NCBI GenBank assembly: GCA_030671005.1
Contig: DAOVAN010000040.1
Location: forward strand, 1 to 11,365
From: Caldifarciminota bacterium
GTDB taxonomy: Bacteria; Hydrothermota; Tepidihabitantia; SM23-42
Direction: 5' to 3'
Length of the DNA: 11,365 bases
Every line of letters begins with the position of its first letter. Within the stretch, counting starts at the first letter, position 1. Shown here piece by piece: positions 6,244-11,365 of this stretch. A program made the position numbers and the translations under genes. The notes beneath the pieces are model-generated. The model saw only the letters and a list, made by a program, of their open reading frames with translations. It was not told the DNA's origin and searched no databases.

Positions 6244-7959
6244 TCAATGCACGGTCAGGATCACTTTTTCGGAACGCGAAGACCCTCCCGTTTGGAGTCT
6301 CACAAAATAGACTCCTGCCGGAATACGTTCTGACTTGCCACTCCACACCAAACTGTGCGTACCCTCCGCATAATGACCGCTGACGAGTTGTTTAACCAAT
6401 CTCCCGGCGGCATCATATACCGTCACAATGACTCTTTCCGGAAACAAGAGATCGAATTCTATTCTTATCGCATCTCTTGATAGAGTTGGCGTAACCGAGA
6501 ATCTACTAACGCTCGATACATGTATCATTTCCTGTTCATCAACCCCGGTCGTCCTGCGGCCGATGAACCTGACATGCCGCGTTTCACCGCTTGCCAACCG
6601 CTGATCACCTTGCTGCCAGCAATACATCAATACGAAGTTGTCCGTGATCACTGTACCATAGCAGTTACCATCTAAGACAACGGTACTATCGTAGCGATAA
6701 GGGAAAAATGAAAACGGATGCCGTCTTCCTGATGTCCCGCTGAACCCGGGGTCAACACTATCATAATTGGCTTCAATCCAGAATGTGATGGTATCGAATT
6801 CCGCCCCTGGAACTACATCCAGACCCTGATCCCACCACGGATCACGCCATGCAAACATTCGTATATCCGCGGCCGGGTCACCATAGTAGCAACAGGCATC
6901 GCGGTCATAATCCAAGCCATTCGGATCAGTCCCCGGGGTATTGTTTAATCGGTCAAACAACAACTCCTGATTATTGATGAAAAACGTTTCCGCATATGTA
7001 TACCGGTCCTGTGACATCTGAAAGAGACCGCCCAATCCCCAGAGCATATAACCGTACGCGGTTGAGGGCATATAGCCGGTCATGGCGATTGCACCCCCCG
7101 AGTGCAGCCAGGCAAAAGGCATGTAATTAGGATTGTTGGGATTACCCACGAGGCAGTTGCCCATGGCATTATATACTTTTGGATTCGATGAATTTATGTT
7201 GCGATTCGTTCCGACCCGCGGGTCTCCATAAACCTGGCCGGCGTCTGATCTAAAATACCCTTCCAGGTCAGGCGTGGGATAATGTAGCTGCCACACATCG
7301 ACATTGCCATGCCCGCTGGTCATAAAGAAATCAACCGGACCTTGTACACTATATCCCAGTATCGTATCATTCATACCATCATTGAGGTAATTGACCAGGA
7401 GAGTGCATCGATCATCCGGACAACGGGGCGGACATATTGTGTCAATAATTAGTGATGTGTCAGGTAACTTAAACCTTATCCTGTTATACTGCGCTTCGAA
7501 TGTAGAAATACCCTGATAAAACCAGCTGTCCCAAGTGCAATTTGTACCGCCGAGCACGGTCTTCACCTGGAGTGTCTGATTCTGCACGATCCTCATTGCA
7601 TCGGGATAGTCGTGGCCGCTAACAATACCCCAAATGGCATCACCATAAGGATCGGCATCCAGGTTGCGGGTCATATCCCAGACGCTGTGTACAAACTGTA
7701 CTTTCAGTTCATAAAAACTCCGGGCCACAAACGCGATATAATCAGGCATATATGCAGTCAGCGCATTTTGCACCTGTCGGACCGAGTCCTGCCAGGTAAA
7801 TACTTGACCGTTATGCCGGACGACCAACGAGTCGACGACTTCACCCCAACCCGGTATGCTATATGTTGTATCACTAACAACAATTGCATAGCGCTGTGCA
7901 AACGCGGCGGTCATGCATACCACGCAACACAGAATGATAAACTCTTTTCGTGCCCTCAT
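6244..7959 (-). CDS. Secreted gingipain-like (C25, caspase-fold) protein with sorting-like C-terminal domain
   Basis: A 571-residue exported protein. Residues 1-21 form a signal peptide ending A-A-F-A-Q. Residues 23-310 read like the catalytic region of C25 cysteine peptidases: an opening strand Y-A-I-V-V-S, then P-D-Y-I-A-F-V, D-A-I-W-G-I-V-S-G-H-D-Y-P-D, the putative His217 in T-S-G-H-G, the putative Cys269 in M-G-N-C-L-V-G, and W-L-H-S-G-G-A-I-A-M-T-G at 284-295. The His and Cys contexts match the gingipain dyad pattern, so I infer a cysteine endopeptidase; activity is unproven. Residues ~385-470 are a beta-rich linker domain. Residues ~486-571 are an Ig-like FlgD/type IX sorting-like tail (V-Y-D-A-A-G-R, W-S-G-K, A-G-V-Y-F-V-R). 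The ATG has GAGGAGGG 6 nt upstream. It probably has its own transcript, 66 nt after the nucleotidyltransferase stop. Confidence 0.75.
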   Translation of the reverse strand: MRARKEFIILCCVVCMTAAFAQRYAIVVSDTTYSIPGWGEVVDSLVVRHNGQVFTWQDSVRQVQNALTAYMPDYIAFVARSFYELKVQFVHSVWDMTRNLDADPYGDAIWGIVSGHDYPDAMRIVQNQTLQVKTVLGGTNCTWDSWFYQGISTFEAQYNRIRFKLPDTSLIIDTICPPRCPDDRCTLLVNYLNDGMNDTILGYSVQGPVDFFMTSGHGNVDVWQLHYPTPDLEGYFRSDAGQVYGDPRVGTNRNINSSNPKVYNAMGNCLVGNPNNPNYMPFAWLHSGGAIAMTGYMPSTAYGYMLWGLGGLFQMSQDRYTYAETFFINNQELLFDRLNNTPGTDPNGLDYDRDACCYYGDPAADIRMFAWRDPWWDQGLDVVPGAEFDTITFWIEANYDSVDPGFSGTSGRRHPFSFFPYRYDSTVVLDGNCYGTVITDNFVLMYCWQQGDQRLASGETRHVRFIGRRTTGVDEQEMIHVSSVSRFSVTPTLSRDAIRIEFDLLFPERVIVTVYDAAGRLVKQLVSGHYAEGTHSLVWSGKSERIPAGVYFVRLQTGGSSRSEKVILTVH

Positions 7960-8025
7960 ATAATACCCTCCTCTTTATACGATATGCTGCTCATATATTA
8001 CGCAATTCAATATCAGACGCAACGA

Positions 8026-8829
8026 TCATTTCTTAGACTGAGCGAGCTTCTGTTTCAACTCGCCAAAATCAATACTGGCAACGATTTCCCAAAACCAGGT
8101 TTCTGCCTCCTCACGGCACGTCCTGAGCGCTACGGCGTCGGGTATGAAGTATAAGTGTTGGAGACGCGTCACTATTTCTGCAGGCATTTCATAATAGACA
8201 TAAGTGGTAAAAAACCTATAGTGCCAGGGACTATGTTTCATCCTTAGAACCTCAACCAAAGGACGAAAGATGTAGCTCACGTAGTAACTCAACGCCTCAA
8301 TATCATTACCGCGATTCAATTCCTTGAGCACCAGTACCTGGAATAATCTAAAATTCGTTTTCAGCATTTCCAATCGTGCTTTTATCTGCTGGAAATAACC
8401 CTCTGGTTCTATCGGGTCATCCTTCACGACCCCGATCTTATCAAAATGAATGAACGGTTTGCCGTGTAGCCGGTACTGCAGGAACTTATCCTTGCTCGAC
8501 TTCTTCATCACTGCGATATCCATGAACAAAAATGGGCTGGCATCTGCGAGCCGCCAGAACACCTGTGAGTGTCCGTGCCATGTTGGCTCTGGTAAACGGA
8601 ACTCGAGAGCTATGTCACTCATCGAACTAATAGCCTGCTTCATTACCGCGAAGGTATCTTCCACGCCCTCGTCATCACACACGACATACAGGTCTACGTC
8701 AGACCATTCATCTACTCTATCAAAGCTTGCCGCACCGCCTTCCCACACGGCATGAATATAGTCTAATGGTTTCAGAGCTTTTACGACGGTTGCGACAAGG
8801 TCATTTCGCTCAATGTTTCTTTGTGTCAT
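8026..8829 (-). CDS. Nucleotidyltransferase-fold protein, substrate unknown
   Basis: A 267-residue cytosolic protein. Near the N-terminus it carries a variant of the polymerase-beta-like nucleotidyltransferase signature: G-G-A-A (31-34), then S-D-V-D-L with Asp44 and Asp46, and a candidate third carboxylate, Asp104, in F-M-D-I-A-V. This keeps the metal-binding residues expected for transfer of a nucleotide to an alcohol or amine. The C-terminal ~120 residues are helical (about 145-267), like the substrate domain of aminoglycoside- and lincosamide-type transferases. The substrate cannot be told, so resistance should not be assumed. No HEPN partner gene is adjacent, so a MNT/HEPN toxin pair is unlikely. 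I chose the ATG at 8827-8829, preceded by AGAAGGA with an 8-nt spacer; an in-frame GTG 12 codons upstream lacks such a site. Confidence 0.75.
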   Translation of the reverse strand: MTQRNIERNDLVATVVKALKPLDYIHAVWEGGAASFDRVDEWSDVDLYVVCDDEGVEDTFAVMKQAISSMSDIALEFRLPEPTWHGHSQVFWRLADASPFLFMDIAVMKKSSKDKFLQYRLHGKPFIHFDKIGVVKDDPIEPEGYFQQIKARLEMLKTNFRLFQVLVLKELNRGNDIEALSYYVSYIFRPLVEVLRMKHSPWHYRFFTTYVYYEMPAEIVTRLQHLYFIPDAVALRTCREEAETWFWEIVASIDFGELKQKLAQSKK

Positions 8830-8851
8830 AGAATATGTCCTTCTAGAAAAA

Positions 8852-8944
8852 TCGAATGATTGCACATACGGATTATCCCTTTTCTCTTTTACGATTCAGG
8901 AATATGTTCATTGTTGTAGTATAGTCAATAGTCAAATGATTGCA
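8852..8944. repeat. Pair of 13-bp direct repeats flanking the promoter
   Basis: TCGAATGATTGCA (8852-8864) and TCAAATGATTGCA (8932-8944) differ at one base and are spaced 80 bp apart. One copy overlaps the outer -35 element and the other lies between promoter and start codon. Such placement would suit a regulator that binds both, but chance is possible. Confidence 0.35.
8901..8928 (-). promoter_or_regulatory. Candidate promoter for the nucleotidyltransferase gene
   Basis: TTGACT (8923-8928) and CATATT (8901-8906) on the minus strand are separated by 16 nt. A second TTGACT (8930-8935) lies just upstream in a tandem TTGACTATTGACT. The leader would be about 70 nt. The call rests only on the consensus match. 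Confidence 0.35.
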
Positions 8945-8947
8945 ACA

Positions 8948-8985
8948 GCAAAAAAAGTGACGGCTTTGCCGTCCCTTTTTTTTGC
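8948..8985 (-). terminator. Strong hairpin terminator after msrAB, usable in both directions
   Basis: A 6-bp GC-rich stem (GACGGC at 8959-8964 with GCCGTC at 8968-8973) and TTT loop is flanked by seven A on the left (8950-8956) and eight T on the right (8976-8983). On the minus strand it ends in a T7 run, starting 18 nt after the stop of the MsrAB gene, and should end that transcript before the nucleotidyltransferase promoter. Structurally it is also a plus-strand terminator. Confidence 0.9.
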
Positions 8986-9002
8986 GTCTTCTAGGTTAGA
9001 AA

Positions 9003-10103
9003 TCAGTCGTTAAAAAGATTCTTGTATTCGCTGTACCCCTCTTTGTCGAGGTCCTCCTTCGGAATGAAGCGCAGGGATGCTGAATTTATACAGTACCGAA
9101 GACCACTCGGGTCAGGTCCATCCTCGAACAGGTGTCCAAGATGTGAATCTCCGGATTTGCTTCGCACCTCGGTACGAACCATGCCATGGCTCGAATCGGC
9201 TTTTTCGACAACATTGTCCTTATCAATGGGCTTAAAGAAACTGGGCCAACCCGTACCTGAATCGAACTTGTCTCTGGAACTGAAGAGTGGCTCACCAGAA
9301 ACAACGTCGACATAAATGCCTTCCCGTTTATTATTCCAATATTCGTTTTGGAACGGTGGCTCTGTGCCACACTGCTGTGTCACATCGTATTGCATGGATG
9401 TCAGGTTCCCGCGTATCTCCTTTTCAGACGGCTTTTCATATGACTGTTCGTTTTCTACGGGCTCATTATCCTTGTCGTCACCCCAGATCTGCTTCAGGAA
9501 TTCCTCCCTACCCGAATAGAACTTGTAACTCTTGTATCGGGCTGGACTCTTCTTGTAAAAATCGTGATGGTGATCTTCGGCTTCATAGAATTTCGTAAAT
9601 TCTCGGATCTCAGTGACGATCGGTTTCTCGTATCGTCCCGACTCTACCAGCTCGGCTTTTGACTCCTCGGCCAATCTCCTCTGCTCGTCATCATGATAGA
9701 GAATCGCCGTCTCGTATTGAGAACCACGGTCGACGAACTGCCCGCTCTGATCGGTCGGGTCAATCTGTGTCCAAAAAACAGCGAGCAATTTTTGATAATT
9801 GACTTTCGTAGGATCGTATGTTATTTGCACTGCTTCGACATGCCCCGTAGTGCCGCTCGACACCTCATCATACGTGGGATCTTCTTTGTGGCCCCCCGTG
9901 TATCCCGGGACAACGTCTACAACACCATCCAAATTCTCAAAAGGTGGCTCCATACACCAGAAGCAACCACCCGCGAACGTTGCCTTCTTTAATGTTGAGT
10001 CATTATTCATCGCAACACTCCTTTTCTCCTCACCCGTGCCTTCGCTTTTGCACACACTCATCAAGAAAAGCGAAAGGAAAAGTGCAACTGGCAACCTTTT
10101 CAC
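9003..10103 (-). CDS. msrAB: Exported peptide-methionine sulfoxide reductase MsrA-MsrB fusion
   Basis: A 366-residue fusion that reduces both epimers of methionine sulfoxide in proteins. MsrA (about 38-208) has the catalytic Cys47 in G-C-F-W-C, plus G-Y-T-G-G and G-H-V-E-A-V. After a short acidic linker (208-225), MsrB (about 226-350) has the catalytic Cys338 in R-Y-C-I-N-S, a likely resolving Cys245 in Q-C-G-T-E-P-P-F, and K-F-D-S-G-T-G-W-P-S-F. The two zinc-binding Cys pairs of some MsrB proteins are absent, as in the Neisseria PilB-type reductase. The N-terminus is basic then hydrophobic (1-18), so it is exported; L-M-S-V-C-18 resembles a lipobox but has Val before the Cys, so lipidation is uncertain. 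I chose the GTG at 10101-10103 because AGAAGGAGGT lies 7 nt upstream; a GTG seven codons earlier starts just before that site. The upstream thioredoxin-like gene could supply electrons, but this is inference. Confidence 0.93.
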   Translation of the reverse strand: MKRLPVALFLSLFLMSVCKSEGTGEEKRSVAMNNDSTLKKATFAGGCFWCMEPPFENLDGVVDVVPGYTGGHKEDPTYDEVSSGTTGHVEAVQITYDPTKVNYQKLLAVFWTQIDPTDQSGQFVDRGSQYETAILYHDDEQRRLAEESKAELVESGRYEKPIVTEIREFTKFYEAEDHHHDFYKKSPARYKSYKFYSGREEFLKQIWGDDKDNEPVENEQSYEKPSEKEIRGNLTSMQYDVTQQCGTEPPFQNEYWNNKREGIYVDVVSGEPLFSSRDKFDSGTGWPSFFKPIDKDNVVEKADSSHGMVRTEVRSKSGDSHLGHLFEDGPDPSGLRYCINSASLRFIPKEDLDKEGYSEYKNLFND

Positions 10104-10110
10104 TCTTTCA

Positions 10111-10120
10111 ACCTCCTTCT
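10111..10120 (-). promoter_or_regulatory. Ribosome binding site that fixes the msrAB start
   Basis: AGAAGGAGGT on the minus strand, 7 nt before the GTG at 10101-10103. It lies inside the longer open frame, so the seven extra codons of the longer reading would be untranslated leader. Confidence 0.75.
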
Positions 10121-10191
10121 TCACCCTTTATCTATATATTAGACAGCAGTTTTTTGCTTTTGGTTCAAACAATGATGGAGCAGGTTTTTCG

Positions 10192-10665
10192 TTATTTGTG
10201 TTCTATTTGCCTGGGGTGGGGCTCACGCTTCTCGACGACCTGCAAAGGACGTCGACATATGTATCCCAAGACTAAAATACTCAAAATCAAACCAACTATG
10301 CCAATGACGTTGAAGCCTATTCTGAGATACACATCAGCGCCCTTCTCCACTGACAATACGATGATACTATTGATAACAATTGTGAGATCGTAAAGACTAC
10401 GCTCAACATACGCATCATATACAGGGTCGACATACCGCTTGGCCAGAACAGCAACCTGTGGCAAAAACCACAAGACGTTGAGCAATGCATACAGGTTTTT
10501 CTTAAGAATGAATAGGGTGAAGGATACAACACCAACCAAACATAATAGCCCCTGCAACAACGTCATTACGTCAAAGCGTGTGACAATTACCCGGGTGATC
10601 GGAATGATACCCATGACACTCAGTATAAGAACAAAAAGAGTTATTGCGAAAGCCATTTTTTTCAT
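10192..10665 (-). CDS. Membrane protein of unknown function
   Basis: A 157-residue protein with hydrophobic segments at about 5-22, 34-54, 57-75 and 116-137. A weaker hydrophobic stretch (92-106) lies after a loop rich in Asp, Tyr and Arg (Y-V-D-P-V-Y-D-A-Y-V-E-R). The tail is charged and Cys-containing (Y-I-C-R-R, then K-R-E-P-H-P-R). I recognise no family. The start is ATG with GGAGGT, 4 nt upstream. It lies 44 nt after the propeller-like gene and 88 nt before msrAB, so it could be co-transcribed with either. No promoter was identified. Confidence 0.7.
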   Translation of the reverse strand: MKKMAFAITLFVLILSVMGIIPITRVIVTRFDVMTLLQGLLCLVGVVSFTLFILKKNLYALLNVLWFLPQVAVLAKRYVDPVYDAYVERSLYDLTIVINSIIVLSVEKGADVYLRIGFNVIGIVGLILSILVLGYICRRPLQVVEKREPHPRQIEHK

Positions 10666-10709
10666 CGTACCTCCGGCATGTCTATTCTTTAAAACTCCAC
10701 CCCAAGAGC

Positions 10710-11365
10710 CTATTCCAATTTGACTATTTTTACCGCATCATTGCCCTGATTACTCTTCAGAAAATATACACCACTCCCTAACATCCTGTTCTGGTCGTCA
10801 CGACCATCCCATACCACTGATAACTGATGACCGATAACAGATATCCGTCCCTCAAAATCCTTGACCTTACGCCCGGTAATGTCATATATCTTCAGCACAA
10901 TTTGTTCCCGCGTATCTGTTATCTGGTATCTGATATCGGTTTGATTTCGGAAGGGATTTGGTTGCACCTCTATGTGATACAATTCCAATTCCTTCGTGCT
11001 GTGCGCCAGTAGTCCGGTTTGACTCACATCGTATACGTATATCGAATCCCGGTCATAACATGATACCCATAGACGTTCCGTGACCGAATCATGAGCGAGC
11101 CCGCAGGGATACGAAGCGGGTGTCGCTTCCCACTGGTCAAACCATGTACCAGAACTAAAATTCCAGGCGTTGACATAGTTCGACCCATAATTACCATCAG
11201 AACTCCATAATTGTGTACCACCGCGTCTGAGGTATACAAGACCGAAAGGCCTTACGTTCGGTGATGAATACGTTGCATGGATCGAATCTATCACCAGGCC
11301 CGAATCTATATCAATGACCGAGATGTAAGGTTCATTGCCACGCACTGCATAGAGATATGTGCCAT
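10710..11365 (-). CDS. Secreted beta-propeller-like protein with sorting-like tail, 5' end outside window
   Basis: The frame is open to the right edge, giving 217 visible residues. The first ~130 look like propeller blades: G-T-Y-L-Y-A-V, then I-S-V-I-D-I-D-S-G, Q-L-W-S-S-D-G-N-Y, L-W-V-S-C-Y-D-R-D-S-I-Y-V-Y-D, strand patterns typical of YVTN/NHL-like surface repeats. The last ~85 residues are an Ig-like FlgD/type IX sorting-like domain: V-Q-P-N-P-F, L-K-I-Y-D-I-T-G-R, V-V-W-D-G-R-D, G-S-G-V-Y-F-L-K. By family it is probably exported and held at or released from the cell surface; ligand or enzymatic activity cannot be told. A GTG at 11343-11345 exists in frame but upstream residues read as continuing protein, so the gene is truncated rather than starting there. 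Confidence 0.8.
   Translation of the reverse strand, partial: GTYLYAVRGNEPYISVIDIDSGLVIDSIHATYSSPNVRPFGLVYLRRGGTQLWSSDGNYGSNYVNAWNFSSGTWFDQWEATPASYPCGLAHDSVTERLWVSCYDRDSIYVYDVSQTGLLAHSTKELELYHIEVQPNPFRNQTDIRYQITDTREQIVLKIYDITGRKVKDFEGRISVIGHQLSVVWDGRDDQNRMLGSGVYFLKSNQGNDAVKIVKLE

Noticed and set aside
6158..6346. Minus-strand frame of 62 codons overlapping the end of the gingipain-like gene
   Set aside because: It is a shifted frame of the sorting-like domain, with no own start signal, and ends where the short frame region begins.
7612..8154. Plus-strand open frame of 180 codons
   Set aside because: It is antisense to the signal peptide end of the gingipain-like gene and the end of the nucleotidyltransferase, both of which have clear family motifs.
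8026..8829. Antibiotic-resistance nucleotidyltransferase or MNT/HEPN toxin pair
   Set aside because: The fold fits, but no residues point to an antibiotic substrate and no HEPN gene is next to it.
9799..10393. Overlapping plus-strand open frames of about 150 codons
   Set aside because: They run antisense to msrAB and the membrane protein and show no domain or start signal.
1..11365. CRISPR array, tRNA, rRNA, insertion sequence, prophage or defence island
   Set aside because: No regularly spaced repeats, cloverleaf, transposase, integrase or terminal inverted repeats were seen on either strand.

Overview
The window reads as a gene-dense stretch from a bacterium with moderate G+C and strong AGGAGG-type ribosome binding sites. 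Nine genes lie on the minus strand. One gene, cut by the left edge, lies on the plus strand. Two proteins end in an Ig-like 'FlgD/type IX sorting-like' C-terminal domain (motif V/I-Y-D-x-x-G-R, then a W-x-G turn and G-V-Y-F-x-x). Such tails are typical of the Fibrobacteres-Chlorobi-Bacteroidetes group and related candidate phyla such as WOR-3, Cloacimonetes and TA06. I infer one of these, most likely WOR-3-like, without proof. No rRNA, tRNA, CRISPR, insertion sequence, integrase or phage gene is visible.

Layout, left to right. Positions 1-885 (+): the 3' part of a gene for a thioredoxin/TlpA-like protein with a CPWC active site. Its terminator overlaps the end of the convergent gene. 953-2827 (-): a secreted S8 subtilisin-like protease with a large helical N-terminal region and a long insert between its catalytic Asp and His. 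3040-5193 (-): a compact operon transcribed from the right, made of low-specificity L-threonine aldolase, a four-helix membrane protein whose ATG directly follows the aldolase stop, and an SRAP/YedK abasic-site DNA repair protein. A candidate promoter lies at 5261-5288. 5324-5990 (-): a two-gene unit of a Cys-rich DUF3795 protein and a TIGR04076-like small protein. 5991-6243: a gap holding a strong but orphan ribosome binding site and a short signal-peptide-like reading frame that lacks a proper start codon.

6244-7959 (-): a secreted, gingipain-like (C25, caspase-fold) protein with His/Cys candidates and a sorting-like tail. 8026-8829 (-): a stand-alone nucleotidyltransferase-fold protein, with a promoter and direct repeats upstream. 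8948-8985: a strong bidirectional hairpin terminator. 9003-10103 (-): an exported MsrA-MsrB fusion that repairs oxidised methionine. 10192-10665 (-): an unrecognised membrane protein. 10710-11365 (-): the 3' part of a gene for a secreted beta-propeller-like protein with a sorting-like tail, cut by the right edge.

The common theme is the cell envelope and outside: two exported proteases, a thiol oxidoreductase, an exported methionine sulfoxide reductase, a surface propeller protein and two small membrane proteins. Metabolism and DNA repair (threonine aldolase, SRAP) sit between them. I see no single convincing new 'system'. The most unusual items are the broken or unconventional small reading frame near 6.1 kb, the architectures of the two exported proteases, and the threonine aldolase/membrane protein/SRAP operon. 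For five genes the ribosome binding site favours a start downstream of the longest open frame, and the coordinates here follow that choice.
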